Notes under the pieces: generated by a model
What the model saw: only the letters and a program-made list of their open reading frames with translations
The model's database searches: none
Told to the model about the DNA's origin: nothing
NCBI GenBank assembly: GCA_012519365.1
Contig: JAAYQH010000252.1
Location: 1 to 8,744, forward strand
DNA length: 8,744 bases
Direction: 5' to 3'
Origin: Planctomycetota bacterium
GTDB lineage: Bacteria; Planctomycetota; Phycisphaerae; Sedimentisphaerales; Anaerohalosphaeraceae
In this document: positions 1 to 5,543 of the stretch, one piece after another
Position numbering within the stretch: position 1 is the first letter of the stretch
Layout: the number at the start of each line of letters is the position of its first letter
Translations under genes and position numbers: made by a program

Positions 1-362
1 CCCACCTCATCAAAGGCATTGCCGACGGCCTGGGCGTAAACCAAGAGGACGTGGTCACCAGCCCCACCTTTGTGCTTGTCAATGAATATTTTACTTCCGA
101 CGGGCGTCAGGTCTATCACATCGATGCCTATCGGCTCGAGTCGGTCGGACAGTTCGAGTCGCTCGGCATTGAAGAGTACCTCCGCCCGGATTCGATTGTT
201 CTCGTGGAGTGGGCTGATCGGGTCTGGCAGGCGATGGCGCCGCTTGAGCCTCTTTTGATTTGCCTTGAGCATGGCGGCGGGGACAGACGAAGGATTCGAG
301 TGGAAAATGCACCGGCAGCGTGGGTCAATACCCTGAACGAAGACCTGAACAAAGAAGAGTAA
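1..362 (+). CDS. tsaE: TsaE, tRNA t6A biosynthesis ATPase (5' end missing)
   Basis: This is the C-terminal part of TsaE (YjeE family), the P-loop ATPase that works with TsaB and TsaD to make N6-threonylcarbamoyladenosine at position 37 of ANN-decoding tRNAs in the cytoplasm. The reading frame is open from base 3, and the first visible residues (HLIKGIADGLG) match the segment directly after the Walker A GxGKT motif, so roughly the first 40 residues lie outside the window. Visible family marks are VTSPTFVLVNEY (switch region), YHIDAYRL, and the Walker-B-like strand IVLVEWADRV. About 119 residues plus the missing part give the usual length of around 150-160. The GTG at 51 is internal and is not the start. 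The gene ends with TAA at 360-362 and converges on pyrD, 60 bases away. The identification is based on motif recognition; a functional defect is not suggested. Confidence 0.93.
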   Translation, partial: HLIKGIADGLGVNQEDVVTSPTFVLVNEYFTSDGRQVYHIDAYRLESVGQFESLGIEEYLRPDSIVLVEWADRVWQAMAPLEPLLICLEHGGGDRRRIRVENAPAAWVNTLNEDLNKEE

Positions 363-422
363 ACATCGCACATTTACGCTGCGGGCAGGCGCAAAAAACG
401 CGGTCTACACTGCCGGCGGTAA

Positions 423-1355
423 TTACTGAAGGCTGCCGGTTAATTGCCGTATTGAGCGAATGCCTTTGCGCTCGCAGTAGTTTCGCAGATTATCGATCAC
501 CCGCGTTGCGGTATCGGGCTGGACAAAGGTCGCTGTACCGATAGTTACAGCCGTCGCGCCGGCGATCATAAATTCAACGACATCGGAGGCAGTGCGTATT
601 CCGCCGCCGCCGAGAATGGGAATGCCGGCCGGTTTCGCAACGTCCTGATAGACTTTGCTGACCAAATAGATCGCAATGGGCTTGATGGCCGGCCCGCTCA
701 GGCCGCCGGTGCGGTTGGCCAGCACGGGGCGCCGGTTTTCGATGTCGATAACCATGGCGGTAAAGGTGTTGACCAGGCTCAAGGCGTCGGCGCCGGCCTC
801 TACAGCCGCTCGGGCGAGGACGCAAATGTCGGTCACTTGCGGGGTGAGTTTCACGATAAGGGGTTTTGCACCGCACGCGGCCTTGACCTGCCCAGTGATT
901 TGCCGAATTTGGGACGGGTCGGTCCCGAAACTGATACTGCCTTGTTTGACATTGGGACAACTGATGTTTAATTCAAAGCCGGCGATGGCCCTTTCCTGTG
1001 ACAGCCGCCGGACGACCTGAACATAATCGTCAATCATCTGCCCGGCGACATTGACAAAAACCACCGTGCCCAACTGCTCAAGAATCGGAATTTTTTCGTG
1101 GACAAACCGTTCCAGGCCAATGTTGGCCAGCCCGATGGCATTGAGCATGCCGGCATCGGTTTCGACAATGCGCGGCGTCGGGTTGCCTTTGCGAGGAGCG
1201 GGGGTAATGCTTTTGATAATCACGCCGCCAAGTTTCGAAACGTCCATAAACTCTGCCAATTCATCACCATAGCCGCAGGTTCCCGAGGCCGTCAGCACCG
1301 GGTTTGACAGTTTCAGTCCCGCAAAATCAACGCTCAAGTCTATTGTTTGTTCCAT
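423..1355 (-). CDS. pyrD: Dihydroorotate dehydrogenase B, catalytic subunit (PyrD, class 1B)
   Basis: This FMN enzyme oxidises dihydroorotate to orotate in de novo pyrimidine synthesis. Class 1B enzymes pass the electrons to NAD+ through the PyrK subunit. The 310-residue product (family about 300-310) has the N-terminal LSNPVLTASGTCGYG segment, the ELNISCPNVKQG active-site loop with the catalytic-base cysteine typical of class 1 enzymes (Cys133 from the ATG), NRTGGLSGPAIKP, and the ILGGGGI strand that binds FMN phosphate. I chose the ATG at 1355 because an AGGAA ribosome-binding site lies 7-8 bases upstream and the LSVDFAGLKL start then aligns with the family. A GTG at 1379 would add eight atypical residues. 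It follows pyrK by 39 bases on the same strand and is almost certainly cotranscribed with it. No own promoter is seen. All key motifs are intact. Confidence 0.96.
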   Translation of the reverse strand: MEQTIDLSVDFAGLKLSNPVLTASGTCGYGDELAEFMDVSKLGGVIIKSITPAPRKGNPTPRIVETDAGMLNAIGLANIGLERFVHEKIPILEQLGTVVFVNVAGQMIDDYVQVVRRLSQERAIAGFELNISCPNVKQGSISFGTDPSQIRQITGQVKAACGAKPLIVKLTPQVTDICVLARAAVEAGADALSLVNTFTAMVIDIENRRPVLANRTGGLSGPAIKPIAIYLVSKVYQDVAKPAGIPILGGGGIRTASDVVEFMIAGATAVTIGTATFVQPDTATRVIDNLRNYCERKGIRSIRQLTGSLQ

Positions 1356-1394
1356 TGTGTTGTTCCTGCCTGGGTTCACGCCTTCACGAGCGAT

Positions 1395-2345
1395 TTATCT
1401 CTGAAACACCACCTTTCGGCTATCGAAAACAGGCCCGTCTTTGCAGCAGAGTTTATATTCAGTTTGGGTGGCTCCTGTTTTGATTTCCACCGCACAGCTT
1501 TGGCAAAGACCGATGCCGCAGGCCATCCGCCGCTCCATACTGACCTGGCACGACAGGTCAAACGCTTCGGCCAATTTGGCCGCTTCAGCCAGCATCGGCT
1601 CCGGTCCGCAGGCGTAAAGGATCGTATCCTTGGGATGGGGGCGATTGTCGCTGAGCCACTGCCCGGCGCACTCAGTGACGAACCCCTTGAAACCGGCAGA
1701 GCCGTCGTCCGTGGCAACACGGGAAGGAATGCCCAGCACGTCAAATTCTTCCAGAACAAGACCGGTTATATTGCCGATTTTGAGCGTAAACGGCAAATCT
1801 TCGCAACTTCTGGCACCTGCAAAGCAGACAGTCTGGACCTCGCTAAAGTGTCGTTTCAGATATCCGCCCAGATGCAGCAGAGGCGGAGCACCCATTCCCC
1901 CGGCAATAAGAATCGCACGTTTAAGCGTTTTGGGAATGGTAAAGCCATTGCCCAACGGCCCGAGCACGTTTACCACAGTACCGCTGGTCAGGGACATCAT
2001 TCGCAATGTCGCCGGTCCGAGCACACAATAGAGAATTTCCAATTTGACGCAGGGACCCTCGTGGCTTGGCAAGACAATAACATCGGAAAAACTAAACGGA
2101 CGACGCAGCAGAATATGTCGATGGGCGGAGTCGCGAAGGGCGGGAGGAATTTTTTCTTCCGGCGGCAGCGGCAGTTCGGACAAATCCAATTCGAGGAATT
2201 GCCCCGGCACTGCGGATTGGAAATAGCGGCTTCCAATCGCATCCAGCCGAAGATTGAGCCGATAATAATTTTCGCGAATCTGCTGATTGCTCAGCACTTC
2301 AGCGGTGAAAACTCCTTTGTGTCCTGCATTCACCCCATTTTTCAT
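1395..2345 (-). CDS. pyrK: Dihydroorotate dehydrogenase B, electron-transfer subunit (PyrK)
   Basis: PyrK carries FAD and a [2Fe-2S] cluster and moves electrons from the FMN of PyrD to NAD+. In the 316-residue product the ferredoxin-reductase-like FAD domain shows RRPFS (81-85) and LGPLGNGF (128-135). The NAD domain shows IAGGMGAPPL (147-156; the family more often has GGGIGVPPL) and YACGPEPML (244-252). The C-terminal cluster domain has Cys276, Cys281, Cys284 (CGIGLCQSC) and Cys301 in CCKDGPVF, the expected four ligands. The length is somewhat above the common 250-290, mainly from an insert around residues 54-77. The start ATG at 2345 has only a weak GGA nine bases upstream. The gene is the first of the pyrKD unit, behind a strong promoter and a hairpin-bearing leader. 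The pair implies NAD-coupled rather than quinone-coupled dihydroorotate oxidation. Confidence 0.95.
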   Translation of the reverse strand: MKNGVNAGHKGVFTAEVLSNQQIRENYYRLNLRLDAIGSRYFQSAVPGQFLELDLSELPLPPEEKIPPALRDSAHRHILLRRPFSFSDVIVLPSHEGPCVKLEILYCVLGPATLRMMSLTSGTVVNVLGPLGNGFTIPKTLKRAILIAGGMGAPPLLHLGGYLKRHFSEVQTVCFAGARSCEDLPFTLKIGNITGLVLEEFDVLGIPSRVATDDGSAGFKGFVTECAGQWLSDNRPHPKDTILYACGPEPMLAEAAKLAEAFDLSCQVSMERRMACGIGLCQSCAVEIKTGATQTEYKLCCKDGPVFDSRKVVFQR

Positions 2346-2493
2346 TGTGAAATATCCAAATACAGGTTAAGTCGATAAAAAACGGTAAAAATAAAGCTTC
2401 CGGAACATTCATCCACTGATATTCCGGAAGCCCGCCACGGCAAAGAAAGCCGTTAAATTCACGACCGATAATTCCACTTTTCACCTATGCTGA
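2346..2493 (-). promoter_or_regulatory. pyrKD 5' leader, putative transcription attenuator
   Basis: This untranslated leader lies between the predicted start site and pyrK. Going along the transcript it holds a small hairpin with 5-bp arms ACGGC/GCCGT around a pyrimidine loop (2437-2453), then a strong hairpin with a T-rich tail (2396-2431 and beyond). A GTG-initiated frame of 61 codons (2484 down to 2299) runs through the hairpin and into pyrK in another frame, but it has no good ribosome-binding site. The layout resembles attenuation-controlled pyrimidine operons such as E. coli pyrBI, in which a leader peptide is translated across a terminator. I could not find a PyrR-binding consensus or a clear competing antiterminator pairing, so the mechanism is inference only. 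Confidence 0.5.
2380..2431 (-). terminator. Intrinsic-terminator-like hairpin in the pyrKD leader
   Basis: On the minus strand, arms GCTTCCGGAA and TTCCGGAAGC (2422-2431 and 2396-2405) form a perfect 10-bp stem around a 16-nt loop. The stem is followed directly by a T-rich tract (CTTTATTTTTACCG, then TTTTTT). Two further G-U pairs could extend the stem. The T-rich side is only on the minus strand, so it would act on pyrKD transcription, about 50 nt before the pyrK start codon. The inner TTCCGGAA of each arm is itself a palindrome, so the two copies, 24 bp apart, might instead be a protein operator. Confidence 0.6.
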
Positions 2494-2499
2494 ACTTTA

Positions 2500-2528
2500 A
2501 GTATAGCACCGGTCAGACAAACTGTCAA
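2500..2528 (-). promoter_or_regulatory. Near-consensus sigma-70 promoter of pyrKD
   Basis: On the minus strand a perfect -35 box TTGACA (2523-2528) is followed by a 17-base spacer and a -10 box TATACT (2500-2505). The predicted transcript starts near 2493, giving a leader of about 148 nt before the pyrK ATG at 2345. A promoter this close to consensus would be strong, which makes the downstream terminator-like hairpin a plausible control point. The boxes are seen directly; activity is inferred. Confidence 0.8.
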
Positions 2529-2733
2529 CAGCCAGCTGGACAAGAAGAACAAGACTTTTTTGTCCGGTATCTATTAGATTTGTAACGTGTTGATTTCAAA
2601 GCAATTAAAAGATATGTCTCCGGAGCGATTATTTTTTGCTCAAACGCGCATCGGCTTCATTCAGAGCGATTTCATAACCCTGAAGGCATATATGCAAGTC
2701 GAAAAGCCCCTTTGAGACGATCGAGGAGTTTTG

Positions 2734-3054
2734 ATGGGCATCGACTTAATCAAACCGAAAAATCAGTTTCCCCCTGTATGTCCCCTTTGCGGTTGTCTTT
2801 TGGCCGGATGGTCCAAATTCCGAGGGGTTCTTGAATTTGGGTCACAATCTGACAGTAAGTGTTACCATGAAAAAAACACCTTTTGGGCTGTCCTTGACCG
2901 TGCAAATGGCCGCACATTGTCGTTATCGCACCCGCCCGCCATCGGCCACAGGCAACAGGAGCTTGCTCCCTTTCAGATTAGCCGATTGTGCCTTGATGTG
3001 CAAGGAGTTGGTTGTTTGCGTTTTTCAAAATCTGTTCTCGGTGTCCGGAAATGA
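2734..3054 (+). CDS. Doubtful small ORF, hypothetical protein with CPLCGC motif
   Basis: I do not recognise this 106-residue ORF. In its favour, the ATG at 2734 has a GAGGAG ribosome-binding site five bases upstream (2723-2728), and a cysteine cluster CPLCGC occurs at residues 16-21, as in zinc-ribbon-like proteins. Against it, the second half is rich in residues that look like translated non-coding DNA, there is no second CxxC to complete a zinc site, another frame is open over much of the same stretch, and no family is recognised. The same frame is also open upstream from 2578 to a TGA at 2713-2715, so it could equally be the decayed remains of a longer gene. It lies alone between divergent transcription units. 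Confidence 0.2.
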   Translation: MGIDLIKPKNQFPPVCPLCGCLLAGWSKFRGVLEFGSQSDSKCYHEKNTFWAVLDRANGRTLSLSHPPAIGHRQQELAPFQISRLCLDVQGVGCLRFSKSVLGVRK

Positions 3055-3134
3055 CGGTTTTTTGAAATGTGTTTTGGCCTCTTAAATTTCTAATTAAAAA
3101 AAGAGTATATCGAGATTTGGATTTGACGAGTGTA

Positions 3135-3164
3135 TTGACGAAAGGCATATCTTTATGTTAAACT
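3135..3164 (+). promoter_or_regulatory. Possible promoter of the response regulator gene
   Basis: A -35-like TTGACG (3135-3140) is followed after 18 bases by TAAACT (3159-3164), a four-of-six match to the -10 consensus, 54 bases before the ATG at 3219. Another TTGACG lies at 3123-3128. The match is moderate and the surrounding DNA is AT-rich, so chance resemblance is possible. Confidence 0.35.
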
Positions 3165-3218
3165 TTAGCAGAGTGCATTTAGCCAGAGGGTTTTTATAAG
3201 GAGAGGCGGGCAATCTTC

Positions 3219-3656
3219 ATGAATAAGGATGTGTTGATACTTGTTGCTGAAGACGATGACGGTCATTTTGCGTTGATAGAGCGAAATTTGATTCGCAGTG
3301 GGATTTTGAATCCACTTCTCCGTTTTCACGATGGTCAGGAGATTCTGGATTTTCTGGAAAAGGCCAAAACGTCGGACGCGGAACAGTCGACAGTGCCGAT
3401 GATTTTACTGCTGGATATTCGAATGCCCAAAGTGGATGGGTTGGATGTTCTCAGACGCGTGAAATCCGACCAGACCCTTCGAAACCTTCCTATTGTAATT
3501 TTGAGCACCACACGCGATCCAAAGGCTGTTGAGCAATGTCGACGGCTTGGGTGCAGTAAGTATGTCGTCAAACCCATCGAATACGAAAAGTTCATTGAGG
3601 CGATTCAGGACATCTGCCGCTTTCTACATGTGTTGGAAGTGCCTGCGTTGGGGTGA
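3219..3656 (+). CDS. Single-domain response regulator (CheY/Rcp1-like receiver)
   Basis: The 145-residue protein is one receiver domain and nothing else. The phosphorylation machinery is complete: acidic pocket Glu11-Asp12-Asp13, phosphoacceptor Asp66 in LLLDIRMP, switch Ser96 in PIVILSTT, and Lys118-Pro119 in YVVKP. The DDGHFALIERNL start and the overall form resemble the Rcp1 subgroup, whose members often take phosphate from hybrid or phytochrome-like histidine kinases. It has no DNA-binding or enzymatic output domain, so it should act through protein-protein contact or as a phosphate shuttle. A purine-rich AAGGAGAGG (3198-3206) precedes the ATG; counted from GAGG the spacing is 12 bases, rather long. 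There is no histidine kinase or chemotaxis gene beside it, so its partner cannot be named. It converges with argH. Confidence 0.9.
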   Translation: MNKDVLILVAEDDDGHFALIERNLIRSGILNPLLRFHDGQEILDFLEKAKTSDAEQSTVPMILLLDIRMPKVDGLDVLRRVKSDQTLRNLPIVILSTTRDPKAVEQCRRLGCSKYVVKPIEYEKFIEAIQDICRFLHVLEVPALG

Positions 3657-3787
3657 TTGTGTGATGCTCAACAGAAAATGAGCACCGGAAACGAGGAATT
3701 TGGAAGTGTATGTTTTGTGTCCAAATTACAGGAGTATCCGACTCCCGTATGGCACTCCCCCTGCGAACTGACTTGCCTATCCGCCCA

Positions 3788-5182
3788 TCACATCCGCTCT
3801 TTCAGTTCTTCTTTCCAGTAACGAATCTGTACCGCTGCGGCGGTTGGGCCGGCGGCACCGGCGGTTTGATAAGCCCGGCAGACCCCAGCGGGATTAAGAA
3901 CAGCATAAACATCCGCCTCAATCTTATCGCAGGCGGCTTGGAATTGCTCAAGCGACAGAACAGCAAGTTTGGATTTGCCTTCTTTTTCGCACTGGGCGAC
4001 CAACGTGCCGACAATACCGTGGGCCTGGCGAAAGGGGACGCCGCGTTTGACCAGATACTCGGCCAAAGCCGTCGCGTCCAGAAACCCCTCATCCAGACCT
4101 GCGGCGATACGCCCGGTATTAAAGACGGTATGGCTGACGATAGCGGCGGCAATCTGAAGACAACTGTGCATGGTATCCGACGCTGCAAAGACGTGGCGTT
4201 TGTCCTCCTGCAGATCACGATTATAGGTTGAAGGCTGAGCTTTAAGAATAGTCAACATCGCCATCAATGCCCCATAGACGCCGCCGGTTTTGCCGCGAAT
4301 CAGCTCAAGCATATCGGGATTGCGTTTCTGAGGCATCATACTCGAGCCGGTGCAGTAGGCATCATCGGTGCGGATAAACCCAAACTCTGTCGTGGTATAG
4401 AGGATCCAGTCCTCAGCCAGCCGAGACAAATGAGCGGCAATGAGCGAACAGCAAAAGAGGTACTCTGCACAAAAATCGCGATCCGACACGGCATCAATGC
4501 TGTTGTAAGTAATATCAGCAAACCCGAGCGCCTTGGCCGTTTTTTCACGATCCAGCGGCAGTGTTGAGCCGCCGACGGCACCGCTGCCGAGTGGACAGAC
4601 ATTGAGTCGTTTGCGACAATCCGCCAGCCGGCTCCAATCGCGAGCGAACATCTCGACAAAACTCAGCAGATATGAGGCAATACTGACCGGTTGAGCACGC
4701 TGCAGATGGGTATAGGCGGGCATCACGTCATCAATATACTTTTCAGCCGATCGTACCAGCGCCCGCTGCAAGTGCGTAATAAGGGTCTGGACGATCTCAA
4801 TATCGTCGCGGAGCCACAGCCGAATATCGGTGGCGACCTGATCGTTTCGGCTGCGGCCGGTATGGAGCTTTTTGCCCGCATCACCGATTTTTTCTATCAG
4901 CGCCGCTTCCACGGCCATATGAATATCTTCCTGAGTCAGGTCAAACCGGAATCGGCCGGAGGCAATCTCCTCGCCAATTTCGATCAACCCCTTTTTGATC
5001 GCGGTCAACTCGGCATGAGTGATCAACTTTTGAGCAGCCAGCATCTCAGCATGCGCGATCGAGCCGACAATATCCACTTTATAAAGACGCTGATCAAACG
5101 ACAACGACTCAACAAAATGCACCGCTGACTCATCCGTCGCGCCGCTGAGCCGCTTTTGCCAACTTTTCTCCGGCTTGGCCAT
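3788..5182 (-). CDS. argH: Argininosuccinate lyase (ArgH)
   Basis: ArgH splits argininosuccinate into arginine and fumarate, the last step of arginine synthesis, as a cytoplasmic homotetramer of the fumarase/aspartase superfamily. The 464-residue product matches the usual length (about 460). Visible marks are KLHTGRSRNDQVATD (106-119), AYTHLQRAQPVS (157-168, with the conserved active-site His159), and the superfamily signature GSSMMPQKRNP (279-289) with the catalytic loop serine. GVPFRQAHGIVG (381-392) is also typical. I chose the ATG at 5182 because AAGGA ends six bases upstream; the adjacent ATG at 5185 is possible but leaves only three bases. The frame stays open to 5416, but that extension would read through the tRNA gene and is not protein. 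The gene follows tRNA-Ser by 114 bases and has no obvious promoter of its own. Confidence 0.97.
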   Translation of the reverse strand: MAKPEKSWQKRLSGATDESAVHFVESLSFDQRLYKVDIVGSIAHAEMLAAQKLITHAELTAIKKGLIEIGEEIASGRFRFDLTQEDIHMAVEAALIEKIGDAGKKLHTGRSRNDQVATDIRLWLRDDIEIVQTLITHLQRALVRSAEKYIDDVMPAYTHLQRAQPVSIASYLLSFVEMFARDWSRLADCRKRLNVCPLGSGAVGGSTLPLDREKTAKALGFADITYNSIDAVSDRDFCAEYLFCCSLIAAHLSRLAEDWILYTTTEFGFIRTDDAYCTGSSMMPQKRNPDMLELIRGKTGGVYGALMAMLTILKAQPSTYNRDLQEDKRHVFAASDTMHSCLQIAAAIVSHTVFNTGRIAAGLDEGFLDATALAEYLVKRGVPFRQAHGIVGTLVAQCEKEGKSKLAVLSLEQFQAACDKIEADVYAVLNPAGVCRAYQTAGAAGPTAAAVQIRYWKEELKERM

Positions 5183-5296
5183 CATAAATCCTTCATAAAA
5201 TGGGGTTTCCGTAGTTTCTCGATGCGGTCTGAAAAGGAGGACAAACACCGCACTCGTTGGAATCACAGGAACGTACAGAGGCGATAAAAACAAAAG

Positions 5297-5383
5297 CGGA
5301 GAGGGGGGGATTCGAACCCCCGGTGCGCTGACGCGCACACTGGTTTTCGAAACCAGCTCGATAAGCCACTCCGACACCTCTCC
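5297..5383 (-). tRNA. tRNA-Ser (anticodon CGA)
   Basis: An 87-nt class II tRNA folds fully by eye: acceptor GGAGAGG/CCTCTCC (5377-5383 with 5298-5304) plus discriminator G at 5297; anticodon stem CTGGT/ACCAG (5352-5356 with 5340-5344) around loop TTCGAAA, giving anticodon CGA for UCG codons; a long variable arm (about 5322-5339) with GTGCGC/GCGCAC pairing; and T arm GGGGG-TTCGAAT-CCCCC (5305-5321). The long variable arm and G discriminator confirm serine identity. CCA is not encoded, so the end must be added enzymatically. A T-rich run follows the 3' end, but with no separate hairpin, and argH starts 114 bases downstream on the same strand. Confidence 0.97.
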
Positions 5384-5434
5384 GTCTGGGTGGGGCCGGG
5401 CACATGAAGCACCCAAAACCCCTCAAGAATCGAC

Positions 5435-5463
5435 ATCTTACCCCATACCGAGCGGAGTTGCAA
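5435..5463 (-). promoter_or_regulatory. Promoter of tRNA-Ser (and probably argH)
   Basis: On the minus strand, TTGCAA (5458-5463) and TAAGAT (5435-5440) are separated by exactly 17 bases. The predicted start near 5428 would give a leader of about 45 nt before the mature tRNA 5' end at 5383. It sits just downstream of the terminator that closes the preceding operon, as expected for a fresh transcription unit. No other good promoter is seen between the tRNA and argH. Confidence 0.65.
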
Positions 5464-5473
5464 CCCCCTGCTA

Positions 5474-5506
5474 TAAAAAAACCCGTTTGGACAAAGCCAA
5501 ACGGGT
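5474..5506 (-). terminator. Rho-independent terminator of the thuA-like operon
   Basis: On the minus strand, arms ACCCGTTTGG and CCAAACGGGT form a perfect 10-bp stem (5497-5506 with 5481-5490) with a 6-nt loop, followed by a run of seven T residues (5475-5481, the first pairing as part of the stem). It lies 38 bases after the stop codon of the Gfo/Idh/MocA gene and cleanly separates that operon from tRNA-Ser/argH. Confidence 0.92.
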
Positions 5507-5543
5507 GAACAAATACCTGCTTCAACAAGAGATATTGGAACTT

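Larger units (their letters stand above)
2529..3218. other. Long intergenic stretch without a convincing gene
   Basis: About 690 bases separate the divergently transcribed pyrKD promoter and the response regulator gene. The stretch holds an inverted repeat GGACAA/TTGTCC (2538-2543 and 2560-2565) just upstream of the pyrK -35 box, a weak small ORF (2734-3054), small inverted repeats at 2941-2986 and 2991-3005, and an AT-rich segment (about 3055-3200) likely to contain the promoter of the response regulator. No tRNA, known riboswitch or insertion-sequence end is recognisable. Confidence 0.6.

Noticed and set aside
363..422. Possible bidirectional terminator between tsaE and pyrD
   Set aside because: A CCGGC/GCCGG pairing overlaps the end of pyrD, but it has an 18-base loop and no adjacent T-tract on the relevant strand.
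1356..1379. GTG start for pyrD at 1379
   Set aside because: It adds eight residues not found in the family, while the ATG at 1355 has a well-placed AGGAA site.
1347..2378. 343-codon open frame on the + strand opposite pyrK
   Set aside because: It is antisense to a clearly identified gene, lacks family features, and reads as the shadow of pyrK codons.
3665..3684. Hairpin TGCTCA/TGAGCA just after the response regulator
   Set aside because: The stem is only 6 bp and no T-tract follows on either strand, so a terminator call is not justified.
3731..3745. Small inverted repeat GGAGT/ACTCC between the response regulator and argH
   Set aside because: It is five base pairs with no T-run; not distinguishable from chance.
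5183..5416. N-terminal extension of the argH reading frame upstream of the ATG at 5182
   Set aside because: It would translate the tRNA-Ser gene; the ribosome-binding site and family alignment support the start at 5182.
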